From positions 1 through 64,000 of the forward strand of contig NZ_JACAFQ010000014.1 of assembly GCF_015354575.1 (NCBI RefSeq): 64,000 nt of DNA. The letters are read 5' to 3'. The notes under the pieces are model-generated. The model made no database searches and had not been told where the DNA came from. It saw only the letters and a list, made by a program, of their open reading frames with translations. A program made the translations under genes and the position numbers. The stretch's first letter is position 1, and each line of letters opens with the position of its first letter. The stretch comes from Pseudomonas sp. UFMG81. Lineage in GTDB: Bacteria > Pseudomonadota > Gammaproteobacteria > Pseudomonadales > Pseudomonadaceae. Positions 27,159-36,088 of this stretch are shown in pieces.

Positions 27159-28403
27159 TTATCCTTGAATCAAAAGCCCTGACCACATCGCGGCGAGGAT
27201 GGCAACTTGTGCAGGAATGAGGTAGCGGGCAAACTTAAAACCACCATTGCTGAATGCCAGCACACATTTGGTCAGCGCGTTTCCCGTCAACGCCATCATG
27301 ACCGGCACCAAAAGGTCGACCGCCTCGAGCCGCCCGGCAACAACCAGTGAGGCAACCGATGCGATGGCCGCATGGGCATCGCCCAAACCGCTGACGAAGG
27401 CCGCGATACCAAGGCCGTTACGGCCCAGCTGTTGAAGAAGAAACGCCGAAAACAACGCAACGCCGGTCAGGGCTCCGGTGATTATCAGCGCGGTCCAGAG
27501 ACTGAAGGCGCCATTCCCCTGATGCGCGGCCGAACCACTTGGCGCGGTGCGCCAGGGCGCAAGCACTCCCATACCGCACACTACGGTCACCAACGCACCA
27601 AGGCCGATGGGTGTCACAAAGGGTGTCAGCAGGCGCCGCTCAACAAAACCCAGCACTAAGGCAAATTGCGTGAGGGTGGCAAGGTTCGAAAGTACAGCGG
27701 CTGCCGCCAGGGATCGTAACGCAGTGCCTTGCCGCCGGGCTTCATGTGCAAGCAACGCAATGGTTGCCGAGCCTGAGGCAAAACCCGATGCGATTGCACT
27801 CATGGGCAAACCATATCGCGGCCCCATCAGGCGCACGGCAATATGCCCCAAGGCACCGACCGCCATCAGAAGGACGACCAGCGTACAAATCGTGCGAGGG
27901 TTGAGAACGCCGTAGGGCCCCAGAAACCGGTCCGGCGTCAACGGTAGCACCACCAGAGCGACGGTCAGCAGCATCAGGCCGTCGCGGACCTCTTCCTCAC
28001 TCAGTTGCTGTAGCACGAAATGATGAAGCTCGCGCCGCAAAGCCAGCAGCACGGTCAATATCACACCTACCGCGGTAGCGAACTCTGGCTCGTTTAGGCT
28101 CAACGCACCTAGCATCAATACTAGCAACAAGGCGTTCTCGCCGGTTACATCAGGTGCGGCGCCGGCCTGCTTGCTGCCATGCATGTACACCATGAACACC
28201 AGGCCCACACTGACAACTCCGACCAGCATCGCCCCCGCCAGCAACATGCAGACGTAGCCAAGCAGCGCGGTGATTGCGAAGGTCCTCAGGCCGGCCGCAG
28301 CGTGATCTTCACTGCGGCCTTTTTTGCGCTCGCGTTCAAGCCCCACCAACATGCCGATACCCAGCGCCACGGCTCCATGGCCGATCGTTACGGCGTCGAG
28401 CAT
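27159..28403 (-). CDS. MgtC/SapB-domain and DUF4010 membrane protein
   Basis: A 414-residue protein with about twelve hydrophobic segments. The N-terminal MgtC-like part has GMLVGLERERKKGRSEDHAAAGLRTF, the conserved cytoplasmic motif; the C-terminal half is DUF4010 (GFASGSATIALLAHEARR, GLGDAHAAIASVASLV). Family members affect Mg2+ or envelope homeostasis, but transport has not been shown. The start overlaps the end of the anr-type gene by 16 bp, making it the last gene of the adh-anr transcript. Confidence 0.88.
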   Translation of the reverse strand: MLDAVTIGHGAVALGIGMLVGLERERKKGRSEDHAAAGLRTFAITALLGYVCMLLAGAMLVGVVSVGLVFMVYMHGSKQAGAAPDVTGENALLLVLMLGALSLNEPEFATAVGVILTVLLALRRELHHFVLQQLSEEEVRDGLMLLTVALVVLPLTPDRFLGPYGVLNPRTICTLVVLLMAVGALGHIAVRLMGPRYGLPMSAIASGFASGSATIALLAHEARRQGTALRSLAAAAVLSNLATLTQFALVLGFVERRLLTPFVTPIGLGALVTVVCGMGVLAPWRTAPSGSAAHQGNGAFSLWTALIITGALTGVALFSAFLLQQLGRNGLGIAAFVSGLGDAHAAIASVASLVVAGRLEAVDLLVPVMMALTGNALTKCVLAFSNGGFKFARYLIPAQVAILAAMWSGLLIQG

Positions 28404-29212
28404 GGCGTCTTCTGGGCAGGCTTGCGCTTGAGCTCATCACTGCCTTGCTCCAGCGCCATCAGTGCAGGCATGTCGAGAATCTCCACGAGTCGGCCGTGCA
28501 GGCTTACAATTCCCAGCGTACGCAATCGTGCGAGCGACCGACACACAGTTTCCAGGCGCAAGCCCAGGTACGAGGCCATGTCTTCCCGGGACATGCGCAG
28601 CATGAAACCGTGTGCTGAATAACCGCGGCTGACATAGCGCCTGGACAATCCCGCCAGGAAACTGGCCAGTCGCTGCTCGGCGGTGAGGTTGCACAGCATC
28701 AGCACGCGTTCGTGTTCGCGGACAATTTCCCGGCTCATTAAGCGGTTCAGGCTTTGCTGGAGGACCGGGAAGTCACGCGCAAGGGCTTGCAATCGGTGGT
28801 ACGGGACAGGACAGACCTCGCTGTCCTCCAGGGCAATGGCGTCGCAGACATGACGCTCGGTCGCTATGGCATCGAGCCCAAGCACATCGCCGGGCATGCA
28901 GAAATTTATCACCACGCCCTGTCCCTCGACATTGTTCAGGCGGGTCTTGAAGCTACCGCACCGAACGGCATAAAGCGTTGTCAGCGGATCGTTGGCGTTG
29001 ATCAGCGCGGCCCCCTTTCTAACGCGCATGCGCGGGCCGATCAGGGCGCCAAGGCAACTGTGGTCGTGCACGGGCAAGCCCGTGGGCAGGCACAACCCGC
29101 TGACTCGGCAGTCTTCGCACAAGGTCACCAGGGGCTTCAGGTGGATCGGCATTGCCGGATGCGACCGTGCAGGCAGGTCGAGCTGGGTGGCATCCAGTTG
29201 GCCGGGCATCAT
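28388..29212 (-). CDS. FNR/Anr-type Crp-family regulator 1
   Basis: An oxygen-sensing regulator of 274 residues with the four cysteines for a [4Fe-4S] cluster: CEDCRVSGLC near the N-terminus and Cys in SEVCPVP. The cNMP-like beta-barrel (VVINFCMPGDVLGLDAIA) and HTH (SREDMASYLGLRLETVCRSL) follow. The recognition helix has E-T-V-C-R where FNR has E-T-I-S-R, so the Ser contacting TTGAT is replaced by Cys. I chose ATG 29212 (GAAGGA upstream), which overlaps the stop of the preceding gene as TGATG, implying translational coupling. FNR-type boxes surround this block. Confidence 0.92.
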   Translation of the reverse strand: MMPGQLDATQLDLPARSHPAMPIHLKPLVTLCEDCRVSGLCLPTGLPVHDHSCLGALIGPRMRVRKGAALINANDPLTTLYAVRCGSFKTRLNNVEGQGVVINFCMPGDVLGLDAIATERHVCDAIALEDSEVCPVPYHRLQALARDFPVLQQSLNRLMSREIVREHERVLMLCNLTAEQRLASFLAGLSRRYVSRGYSAHGFMLRMSREDMASYLGLRLETVCRSLARLRTLGIVSLHGRLVEILDMPALMALEQGSDELKRKPAQKTPCSTP

Positions 29213-29460
29213 CAGGCTTCCTTCGCGCATGGCAGATCGGCCTGGGCCGGCACGCTGGCACTGGCCATGCCTTTGCCGCTCAGGCCCGCACGCGGTGCCC
29301 CGTCGGCAAGCATGTCCAACGAATGCGGTGCGTTGATCCGGGTAGCCAGTCGTTCCACGAACGCTTCGGCCTCGGCGCAGGTATTGAAACCCGCCCGCCA
29401 GTCATCCATGCAGACCCACCAGCGATTCTGTTCGGTGTTCTTCTCGATATAGACGTGCAT
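29212..29460 (-). CDS. Hypothetical 82-residue protein of the adh-anr operon
   Basis: It starts at ATG 29460 behind GGAGGTTCCG. The first 50 residues (MHVYIEKNTEQNRWWVCMDD, then AGFNTCAEAEAFVERLATRI) form a small strand-helix domain; the rest looks disordered. It is tightly spaced between alcohol dehydrogenase and regulator 1 (TGATG overlap). I do not recognise a family; a small modulator of the regulon is conceivable but unproven. Confidence 0.7.
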   Translation of the reverse strand: MHVYIEKNTEQNRWWVCMDDWRAGFNTCAEAEAFVERLATRINAPHSLDMLADGAPRAGLSGKGMASASVPAQADLPCAKEA

Positions 29461-29484
29461 CGGAACCTCCAGAAGGTACATGGC

Positions 29485-30558
29485 TCAGGGCGTGATGGCT
29501 ACTTTCATCACGCCGTCACGCTGGTTGGCGAAGAGTGCATAGGCGGCTTCGATGTCATCGAGTCGGAATCGGTGGGTGACCAGCGGTGAAACGTCGACCC
29601 GGCCGCTGGCGATCACCGCCATGAGCCGGCGCATGCGCTCTTTGCCACCCGGGCACAGCGTGGTCACGATGCGGTAGTCGCCCAGGCCGGCCGCGAAGGC
29701 ACCCAGGGGAATGTGCAGATCGGCGCTGTACACGCCCAGGCTCGACAGCGTACCGCCGGGGCGTAGCACACGCAGTGCGCCTTCGAAGGTGGCCTGGGTG
29801 CCAAGGGCTTCAATGGCCACATCCACGCCGCGACCGCCAGTGAGCGTCATGATCTGCTCGACCACATTGCCTTGCTTGAAGTCGACCACATGGTCGATAC
29901 CTAGCCGGCGCGCTACGCCGATCCGTGCGGCAACCGTGTCGACGCCGATGATGGTGGTGGCACCCAGCAGCCTGGCCCCGGCGACTGCACACAGGCCAAT
30001 CGGCCCCAGGGCAAACACGGCCACGGTGTCGCCGACGGTGACGCCACCGCGCTCGGCGCCGGAGAAACCGGTGGACATGATGTCCGGGCACATCAGCACC
30101 TGTTCGTCGCTGAGCGGGTCGGGAATGGGTGAGAGGTTGGCCATCGCGTCTGGTACGCGAACGTATTCGGCCTGGCAGCCATCGATGATGTTGCCGAACT
30201 TCCAGCCGCCAATGGCCTTGAAACCATGCGGGGTGCCGACGCCGTCCTGGGACGCACAGCCACACAGGCAGGCATTGCTGTGGCCACTGGGGGTGATGGC
30301 CCCGGCGATGACTCTTTGCCCTTCATGAAAACCCTGGACCTGCGAGCCCAGCTTCTCGATGACGCCCACAGGTTCGTGGCCCACCGTCAGGCCCTTGGCC
30401 ACCAGGTATTCGCCACGCAGGATATGCACATCGGTGCCGCAGATCGTCGTGCTGGTTATACGAATCAACGCGTCCAGCGGGCCGATGTTGGGTATGGGTT
30501 TTTCATCAAGCACGATGCGGTTTTTCTCGATGAACACCGCGGCTTTCATGAGCGCCAT
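29485..30558 (-). CDS. Zinc-dependent secondary alcohol dehydrogenase (TbADH-like)
   Basis: A medium-chain dehydrogenase of 357 residues that interconverts secondary alcohols and ketones with NAD(P)H. Catalytic zinc ligands fit the Cys-His-Asp type known from Thermoanaerobacter ADH: TTICGTDVH, GHEPVG and CPDIMSTGF. The segment GGWKFGNIIDGCQAEYVRV is also characteristic, and the cofactor loop is ALGPIGLCAVAGARLLGA. ATG 30558 has GGAGGCGTGCC; the frame is open slightly upstream. It heads a four-gene operon (adh, small protein, regulator 1, MgtC-like) and has an FNR-like box about 72 bp upstream, so induction at low oxygen is likely. Confidence 0.92.
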   Translation of the reverse strand: MALMKAAVFIEKNRIVLDEKPIPNIGPLDALIRITSTTICGTDVHILRGEYLVAKGLTVGHEPVGVIEKLGSQVQGFHEGQRVIAGAITPSGHSNACLCGCASQDGVGTPHGFKAIGGWKFGNIIDGCQAEYVRVPDAMANLSPIPDPLSDEQVLMCPDIMSTGFSGAERGGVTVGDTVAVFALGPIGLCAVAGARLLGATTIIGVDTVAARIGVARRLGIDHVVDFKQGNVVEQIMTLTGGRGVDVAIEALGTQATFEGALRVLRPGGTLSSLGVYSADLHIPLGAFAAGLGDYRIVTTLCPGGKERMRRLMAVIASGRVDVSPLVTHRFRLDDIEAAYALFANQRDGVMKVAITP

Positions 30559-30629
30559 GGCACGCCTCCGAGGCATTACGTGGTTATTGTTGATGTCGGT
30601 TCAGCGTGCGCCGCAAATGGCTCAAGACT

Positions 30630-30643
30630 TTGACCAGCGTCAA
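30630..30643. promoter_or_regulatory. FNR-like box (adh side)
   Basis: TTGACCAGCGTCAA is a perfect palindrome with TTGAC/GTCAA arms, 72 bp upstream of the alcohol dehydrogenase start. It is a T-to-C variant of the TTGAT-N4-ATCAA consensus, also found in this island at 32331 and 37752. Confidence 0.6.
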
Positions 30644-30688
30644 GTTCGAGCGCCCAGGAGATTACCGTTCGTCTGGCGAGTACTGGAG

Positions 30689-30702
30689 TTGATAAACATC
30701 AA
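30689..30702. promoter_or_regulatory. FNR/Anr box (usp side)
   Basis: TTGATAAACATCAA is an exact TTGAT-N4-ATCAA site, ending 61 bp before the start of the universal-stress-protein gene. Class II activation (box about 41 bp before transcription start) fits this spacing. Confidence 0.85.
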
Positions 30703-30762
30703 ACCCGGAATGCGGCAGTGGCCGATGATCCAGAGACGCTTCCCAACCTGCAGAGGTGTGCC

Positions 30763-31689
30763 ATGGACAACCCGCAAAGACTCCTACTGATCGCCTCATC
30801 GCTGATGCGTCGCACGCCGGCCTTCGACCGCGCGGCAGCGCTAGCCAAGGCCAAGGGCATGGCCTTGCACATCATTGCTTTCGACTACCTCGAGGGGCTT
30901 GCTACAGCAAGCTTGGTCAATGACCAGGCGCTGGCCGTCTTGCGCGAAGGGTATGTGCAGCAACACCGTGAATGGCTGGAAACTCAGGCGCTGCCGATGC
31001 GGCGTAACGGTTTAACGGTCACTACCGAAGTGGTGTGGGTGCAGCGTCCGCTGGATGAGATCCTCATTCACTTGCGCGAGCAACCCTTCACCATGCTGAT
31101 CAAGGCGTTCGAACATGAACCCTGGTGGATCCGTGCGATGTTCACGTCGCTCGATATCCAGCTATTGCGTGAAACCCGGATCCCAGTGCACCTAGTGCAT
31201 TACGCCCGCCATGCGCTGCCGCGCAAGATCCTCGCGGCCGTGGACCTGTCCCAGCCAGAGAACCAGTTCGAGGGATTCAACGACCAGATCATCAGCGAAG
31301 CGCTGAAACTGGCGTTGCAGTGCAATGCCCAGATCGAATTGCTGTACGCCTATGACGCGGGATCGATGTACCTGGACGCAGCGGGTGGTCGACCGCACTC
31401 CTACCTGTTCGACGCCAATCGTGCCCAGACCCTTCATGAGGCGCAGAGCGAGGCATTCCAGGCACTGGCCGAACGCAATGGCATCGCCGCCGAGCACCGT
31501 CACCTCCGGCTGGGGGACCCTGCCAAGGTTCTTGGGCTGTTCATGGAGCACAACGACATCGACGTGCTGGTGATGGGCCGCTATCACCACCATGGCATTG
31601 GCTGGTTCATCGGCAGCACCGCAGAGCGGGTTATGTACAGATTGAACAGTAGTGTACTGGTGATTTCGCCCGAGCACTCCCAGGGGTGA
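30763..31689 (+). CDS. Tandem universal stress protein (UspA x2), first copy
   Basis: A 308-residue cytoplasmic protein made of two UspA-type domains (about 1-150 and 155-305). The first opens RLLLIASSLMRRTPAFDRAA, the second RKILAAVDLSQPENQ. The ATP-type motif is kept in the C-terminal domain (GRYHHHGIGWFIGSTAERV). ATG 30763 has AGAGGTGTGCC. Such proteins in Pseudomonas are induced by Anr under oxygen starvation and help survival. An exact Anr box lies upstream and a hairpin terminator downstream. Confidence 0.9.
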   Translation: MDNPQRLLLIASSLMRRTPAFDRAAALAKAKGMALHIIAFDYLEGLATASLVNDQALAVLREGYVQQHREWLETQALPMRRNGLTVTTEVVWVQRPLDEILIHLREQPFTMLIKAFEHEPWWIRAMFTSLDIQLLRETRIPVHLVHYARHALPRKILAAVDLSQPENQFEGFNDQIISEALKLALQCNAQIELLYAYDAGSMYLDAAGGRPHSYLFDANRAQTLHEAQSEAFQALAERNGIAAEHRHLRLGDPAKVLGLFMEHNDIDVLVMGRYHHHGIGWFIGSTAERVMYRLNSSVLVISPEHSQG

Positions 31690-31694
31690 GGTAC

Positions 31695-31712
31695 AAGGCC
31701 CGAAAGGGCCTT
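31695..31712. terminator. Bidirectional hairpin between usp 1 and GNAT 1
   Basis: AAGGCCC-GAAA-GGGCCTT forms a 7-bp stem with a GAAA tetraloop between two convergent genes, followed by TGATTT on the plus strand. Confidence 0.7.
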
Positions 31713-31716
31713 GATT

Positions 31717-32265
31717 TCAGGTGCGCAGATCGAGTTCGTGCAGGATCTCGCTGACATCGCCAGCCAAGTAGCGCGAGGTAAATCCCAGTCCTTTGGTCAG
31801 GCGATGCATGGCGTAATTGTTCGCCAGATCCCTGGAGATCATACAGTGATAACCATTTCGCTGCGCGGCTGCGATCAGATGTTGCATTAAGAGACTGCCC
31901 AGCCCCTTGCGTTGCCATTCTTCGCTTACAGCCAGTGCGCATTCGCAATTCCGGCTTTCGGGAATAGCAGCATATCGGCTGATCCCGATCTGCCGTAGTT
32001 GGCCGTTTACATGGGCCAGTGCGACGTAGGCCATGCGCCGCTGATAGTCCACTGGCATCAGTTGGGTATCCAGGCCTGGCATGCCGCTGCTCAGCCCAGC
32101 GATGAAGCGAAAACGGCGGGCCTCATAAACGATGGTGCTCACAAACCGTTGGTCCCTTTCATGGTCTTCCTCGCGCAGCGGACGGATCAGTACCGCTGAA
32201 CCGTCTGAAAGTTTTTCTACCCAATGCTCGCACGCGCCTGGTTGTTCAGCCGGCCGCCTTTTCAT
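31717..32265 (-). CDS. GNAT-family acetyltransferase 1
   Basis: A 182-residue acyl-CoA-dependent N-acetyltransferase. The acetyl-CoA loop is EEWQRKGLGSLLMQHLI; the preceding strand ECALAVSEEW and the final NYAMHRLTKGLGFTSRY fit the fold. I chose ATG 32265 behind GGGAGGCGAC. The substrate is unknown; related enzymes in stress islands acetylate proteins or small amines. It is divergent from usp 2 with an FNR-like box 66 bp upstream. Confidence 0.88.
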   Translation of the reverse strand: MKRRPAEQPGACEHWVEKLSDGSAVLIRPLREEDHERDQRFVSTIVYEARRFRFIAGLSSGMPGLDTQLMPVDYQRRMAYVALAHVNGQLRQIGISRYAAIPESRNCECALAVSEEWQRKGLGSLLMQHLIAAAQRNGYHCMISRDLANNYAMHRLTKGLGFTSRYLAGDVSEILHELDLRT

Positions 32266-32330
32266 GTCGCCTCCCGATTGCCCGGTCGATGCTGTGTGCT
32301 GTCGTTGTACCGTGGCTGGCGGATTTGGAT

Positions 32331-32344
32331 CTGACAATCGTCAA
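32331..32344. promoter_or_regulatory. FNR-like box (GNAT 1 side)
   Basis: CTGACAATCGTCAA differs by one base from TTGAC-N4-GTCAA and lies 66 bp upstream of the GNAT 1 start. Confidence 0.5.
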
Positions 32345-32367
32345 GTTCGCGCCTGGGTGAGGCATTT

Positions 32368-32381
32368 CTGATTTGTATCAA
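32368..32381. promoter_or_regulatory. FNR-like box (usp 2 side)
   Basis: CTGATTTGTATCAA has one mismatch to TTGAT-N4-ATCAA and ends 70 bp before the usp 2 start. Confidence 0.65.
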
Positions 32382-32450
32382 GCGGCAATGGGCCTGCTTT
32401 CGCAAAATCGCTACATCATCCCGCCCGTTGCGTAAGCCCGGAGGTCCACC

Positions 32451-33365
32451 ATGGGTCAATATCGACAATTGCTGGTGCTACTCACTGAGGTCAATCCGCA
32501 TTCAGCCGCGCTGCGAAGGGCGCTGGCGCTGGCGCATGCCAACGGTGCCAATGTGCACGTGCTGGGGTTATTCGAACCGGTTGAGGAACACCTGCTACGG
32601 GAAGAATGCCTGAGCGAGGCCGACATCAAGCGCCAGTTCGAGCAATACCACAAACAGCTGGCAGGGTTGATCGAGCGGCATCGCCACAGCGGCGTCACCC
32701 TGACGCACGATAGCCTCAATGCAGACGACATCCGTAGCCAGGCGATCGACTACATCAGCGAACTGCAGCCGGACCTGGTGATCAAGAATAGCGAGTCCGC
32801 CCCGGCCATGGCACGGCTGTTCGGTACCCCGCTGGACTTTGCCCTGATGCGGGGCTGCAAGGGCATGATGCATTTCGTGCCCTCGGCTGCCGTGTCGCTA
32901 CCACAGCGCATCCTGATCGCCGTGGACACCTCGTTCAGAGAAGCGCCGAGTGCCCAGGAGCGCTTCAATCGTGGGCTGGTCCGCGCTGCGCAGGCCCTGG
33001 CACTTCAGTGCGGCGCCCAGCTTCACCTGCTGTCGGCCTATGACCTGTCCGGAGTGTTTGCCTCGGACATGAGTGTCACCGAGGCGTGGATCGATGAGAT
33101 GCGCAATGCCCTGCAGGAGCCTTTCCAGGCGTTGGCCGATGCCGAAGGCGTCGCGCCGGATTGCCGACATTTCGTGGAAGGTAGCCCCGTGCAGGTGATC
33201 CGCGAGCAGGTTTGTGCGCTGGACATCGACGTGGTGGTCATGGGGGTCGTGCAGCCCCGGGGGCTGGCCAAGCTGCTAGGCGACACCACAGAACGTATCG
33301 TCAGCCACCCGCCCTGCAGCGTGCTGACGGTTCACCCTCACGTGGTTGATACCTGGGAGCCGTGA
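32451..33365 (+). CDS. Tandem universal stress protein (UspA x2), second copy
   Basis: This 304-residue protein has two UspA-like halves, the first opening RQLLVLLTEVNPHSAALRRA and the second RILIAVDTSFREAPSAQERF. The nucleotide motif is near the end (MGVVQPRGLAKLLGDTTERI). CCCGGAGGTCCACC precedes the ATG. It shares the layout of usp 1 but is clearly diverged, so this is an old paralogue pair rather than a recent copy. It heads a three-gene operon with a beta-CASP hydrolase and a membrane protein. Confidence 0.9.
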   Translation: MGQYRQLLVLLTEVNPHSAALRRALALAHANGANVHVLGLFEPVEEHLLREECLSEADIKRQFEQYHKQLAGLIERHRHSGVTLTHDSLNADDIRSQAIDYISELQPDLVIKNSESAPAMARLFGTPLDFALMRGCKGMMHFVPSAAVSLPQRILIAVDTSFREAPSAQERFNRGLVRAAQALALQCGAQLHLLSAYDLSGVFASDMSVTEAWIDEMRNALQEPFQALADAEGVAPDCRHFVEGSPVQVIREQVCALDIDVVVMGVVQPRGLAKLLGDTTERIVSHPPCSVLTVHPHVVDTWEP

Positions 33366-33367
33366 CC

Positions 33368-34735
33368 ATGGAACTGACATTTTTAGGTGGCACCGGTACC
33401 GTGACCGGTAGCAGGTTTCTACTGACCCACGACAGCACCCGGATACTGGTCGACTGCGGGTTGTTCCAGGGCTACAAGCAACTGCGCCTGCGCAACTGGG
33501 AACCGCTCCCGACGGCGCTACGCAAGCTAGATGCCGTGGTGCTGACCCATGCCCATCTCGACCACAGTGGCTATCTGCCGGTGCTGGTGCGCGAAGGCTA
33601 CACCGGCCCGGTTTATGCAACGCCGGCAACCTGCGCCTTGGCGGAAATCCTATTGCTCGACAGCGCCCGGTTGCAGGAGGAGCAGGCTGAGCATGCCAAT
33701 CGGCATGGCTACTCCAGGCATTCCCCGGCACGCCCGCTGTATACCGAGGAGGATGCAAAACGGGCCTTGGCGCTGTTGCGCCCTGTAGAGCTGCACCATG
33801 CGACCCCGATCGCCAGGGACATGGTGTTGTTGTTGCGCACAGCCGGCCATATCCTGGGGGCCGCGACGGTGCAGCTCAATACCGCAGGCCAGACACTGCT
33901 CTTCTCGGGAGATCTGGGGCGCCCGCAAGACCCGATCATGTGCGCACCCGAGCCGGTGGGCGCAGCGGACGTGCTGCTGGTGGAGTCTACCTATGGCGAT
34001 CGCAAGCATCCCGCGCAACCCGTCGAGCACTACCTGAGCCAGGTCATCAACCAGACCCTCCTGCGCCATGGCATCACCCTGGTTCCGTCATTCGCGGTGG
34101 GGCGTGCCCAACTACTGATGTACTACCTGTACAAGCTCAAGCGCGATCGGCTGATACCCGACATTCCGGTCTACCTCAACAGCCCGATGGCCACCGACGC
34201 CACCCTGTTGTACCAGCAGTTCAGGCATGAGCACCGCCTGACGGCGGACGAGTGCGCAGCGATGTGCCGGGGCACGCACATCATCCGCACGGTGGATGAG
34301 TCCAGGCGACTTGACCAGTTGCGCGAGCCGGCGGTGATCATTGCCGCCAGTGGCATGGCGACCGGCGGTCGGGTTCTGCACCACCTCAAGGCGCTAGCGC
34401 CCAACCCGCGCAACAGCCTTCTTTTCTCGGGTTTTCAGGCCGGGGGCACGCGTGGCGCCGAGATCGTCGCGGGGGCGCACAGTGTGCGTCTGCAGGGTGA
34501 GGATGTCCCCATCAGGGCACAGGTGCATGCCATGGAAAACCTTTCGGCGCATGCCGATTCCGACGAAATCATGGCATGGTTGCGCGGTTTCACCCGGCCG
34601 CCGCGCCACACCTACGTCATTCATGGCGAACCGCACGCCGCCGACACCTTGCGGCGACGCATCAGCCAGGAGCTCGGTTGGCAGGTTGACGTGCCCGAGT
34701 ACCAGCAAACCGTTTCCATTGAGCCGGTGCGCTAG
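33368..34735 (+). CDS. Metallo-beta-lactamase/beta-CASP RNase-like protein
   Basis: A protein of 455 residues, translated from ATG 33368, just behind the usp 2 stop. It has the metallo-beta-lactamase motifs LTHAHLDHSGYLP, AGHILGAA and LFSGDLGR, the beta-CASP insert (FAVGRAQLLMYYLYKL, IIAASGMATGGRVLHHL) and the RNA-specificity end (QVHAMENLSAHADSDE, YVIHGEP). This is the architecture of CPSF73/RNase J-like nucleases. Its co-transcription with a universal stress protein suggests RNA turnover under low oxygen. Confidence 0.92.
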   Translation: MELTFLGGTGTVTGSRFLLTHDSTRILVDCGLFQGYKQLRLRNWEPLPTALRKLDAVVLTHAHLDHSGYLPVLVREGYTGPVYATPATCALAEILLLDSARLQEEQAEHANRHGYSRHSPARPLYTEEDAKRALALLRPVELHHATPIARDMVLLLRTAGHILGAATVQLNTAGQTLLFSGDLGRPQDPIMCAPEPVGAADVLLVESTYGDRKHPAQPVEHYLSQVINQTLLRHGITLVPSFAVGRAQLLMYYLYKLKRDRLIPDIPVYLNSPMATDATLLYQQFRHEHRLTADECAAMCRGTHIIRTVDESRRLDQLREPAVIIAASGMATGGRVLHHLKALAPNPRNSLLFSGFQAGGTRGAEIVAGAHSVRLQGEDVPIRAQVHAMENLSAHADSDEIMAWLRGFTRPPRHTYVIHGEPHAADTLRRRISQELGWQVDVPEYQQTVSIEPVR

Positions 34736-34753
34736 CCGGTGCGGGAGGTTGTG

Positions 34754-35398
34754 ATGGATACCCAGTCGAGGGCGAAACTGCGGGCCTGGATGCATCGACC
34801 CAGAGGTAGCCTGGGTTGGATCGTGGGCATCGTTACATTGCTGGTCGCGGCGTCTGCCTACCAAGCCGTCAGCCCCCCCTGGCGCCTGCCATTGCAGAGT
34901 CCGGCGGTGCTGCTGACCTTGCTGGCCTTGAGCGTGGCGCTGGGATGGGCGGTGCAGCGTGCCATGAAGCGCACGGTCGGCAAGGCCATTTTCACCGGTC
35001 GCGCCACCCACTGGCAGGCCAGGCTTGGCTTCCTGCGCTCGGTGTCCAGGGAATCGAACATCTTGCTGGGAATGTTGGTGCTGCTGGCCCTCCTCAGCGC
35101 GGCCACCCTCTGGCTGGCGGGCCGCTCGGTGGCGCATATCGTAGAACGTTGCGAGGCCAACCTGCAGGCCCAGGTGGACATCCCCGGGGACGCGCGGCTC
35201 GGCGCAGTGGTCGGCAAGCCTGTATGTACTTGCCTTGCGCAAACCTTTCTTGATCGCAATGGGGTGATCCGCCTGGCCTTGTTCGAAACGCCGCTGCAGG
35301 GGGTGAGTACGTTCGAGCCCCTTACGCCAGTGGACGAGCAGCGCTGCCTAGAGCAGTTCGACCTGCTTCCTCAGGCGGCTCACGCGGTTAAACCTTGA
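34754..35398 (+). CDS. Hypothetical membrane protein of the usp 2 operon
   Basis: A 214-residue product; ATG 34754 follows GGGAGGTTGTG. It has hydrophobic stretches at about 20-37 (LGWIVGIVTLLVAASAY), 50-66 (AVLLTLLALSVALGWAV) and 102-120 (ILLGMLVLLALLSAATLWL), then a region containing CTCLAQTFLDRNGVIRLALF. Two membrane helices may form a hairpin. No family is recognised. It ends the operon; a GC hairpin follows. Confidence 0.7.
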   Translation: MDTQSRAKLRAWMHRPRGSLGWIVGIVTLLVAASAYQAVSPPWRLPLQSPAVLLTLLALSVALGWAVQRAMKRTVGKAIFTGRATHWQARLGFLRSVSRESNILLGMLVLLALLSAATLWLAGRSVAHIVERCEANLQAQVDIPGDARLGAVVGKPVCTCLAQTFLDRNGVIRLALFETPLQGVSTFEPLTPVDEQRCLEQFDLLPQAAHAVKP

Positions 35399-35419
35399 GT
35401 CAGGCCGCACGGGCAAAGC

Positions 35420-35444
35420 GCGGCGGCCGTCCGGTGGCCGCCGC
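35420..35444. terminator. GC hairpin between convergent genes
   Basis: GCGGCGGCC and GGCCGCCGC form a 9-bp perfect stem with a 7-nt loop between the membrane-protein gene and GNAT 2. No T-run follows. Confidence 0.55.
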
Positions 35445-35453
35445 ACCTGCGCT

Positions 35454-36023
35454 TCAGGCCAGCGCCAGGCGATGGATGACCATGGTTGGATCATCCGGGT
35501 CGGTCATCGTGGTAAATCCCGCCGCCTTGGCCAGCTCACGCATCGCCTGGTTGGCGGCTGAGTCGATCGAATACATCTGCCGCAATCCGCTGGCCCGCGC
35601 ATGCTCGACCAGATGCCCGAGCAACAGGCGACCCAGGCCGTGGTGCTGCCAGCTGTCGAGTACGGTGACGGCGCACTCGCATTCATCCGTGTCGGCACAG
35701 GCGGCGTAGCGGGAGATACCGACCTCCCGCAACTCGCCATCCACGTGGGCCAGCGCAACGAAGGCCGCTTGTCGGTTCTGGTCAACCTTCATCAACTGGT
35801 CGAGCATGGCCTCTCCGGGCTCCTTGAGCTGGCCCAGGAAGCGAAAGTGCCGCGACTCCGGTGACAGGCGTTCGATGAAGGCCTTCTCGCGCTGGCGGTC
35901 GTTGGCCTGCAGTGGCCTGACCAGCACATGGGTGCCATTGTCGAGGGCTTCGATCCAGTGTTCGCCCGCAGGCGCGGGAAATGGGGGAACGTGGGCTTTA
36001 CGGGAGGTTTCGGCGGGTGCCAT
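35454..36023 (-). CDS. GNAT-family acetyltransferase 2
   Basis: A 189-residue GNAT related to GNAT 1: the shared core VALAHVDGELREVGISRYAA mirrors VALAHVNGQLRQIGISRYAA, and the acetyl-CoA loop is DSWQHHGLGRLLLGHL. GAGGATACCGCC precedes the ATG. It is divergent from regulator 2, and the exact FNR box at 36089 is 66 bp upstream. The two GNATs look like ancient duplicates inside the same regulon, paired with the two usp genes. Confidence 0.88.
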   Translation of the reverse strand: MAPAETSRKAHVPPFPAPAGEHWIEALDNGTHVLVRPLQANDRQREKAFIERLSPESRHFRFLGQLKEPGEAMLDQLMKVDQNRQAAFVALAHVDGELREVGISRYAACADTDECECAVTVLDSWQHHGLGRLLLGHLVEHARASGLRQMYSIDSAANQAMRELAKAAGFTTMTDPDDPTMVIHRLALA

Positions 36024-36088
36024 GGCGGTATCCTCGAGTGTCGGAATGGACAGGAAGGTCCAGTTTCGGCCTCTGCTCCTTTGCTGGC

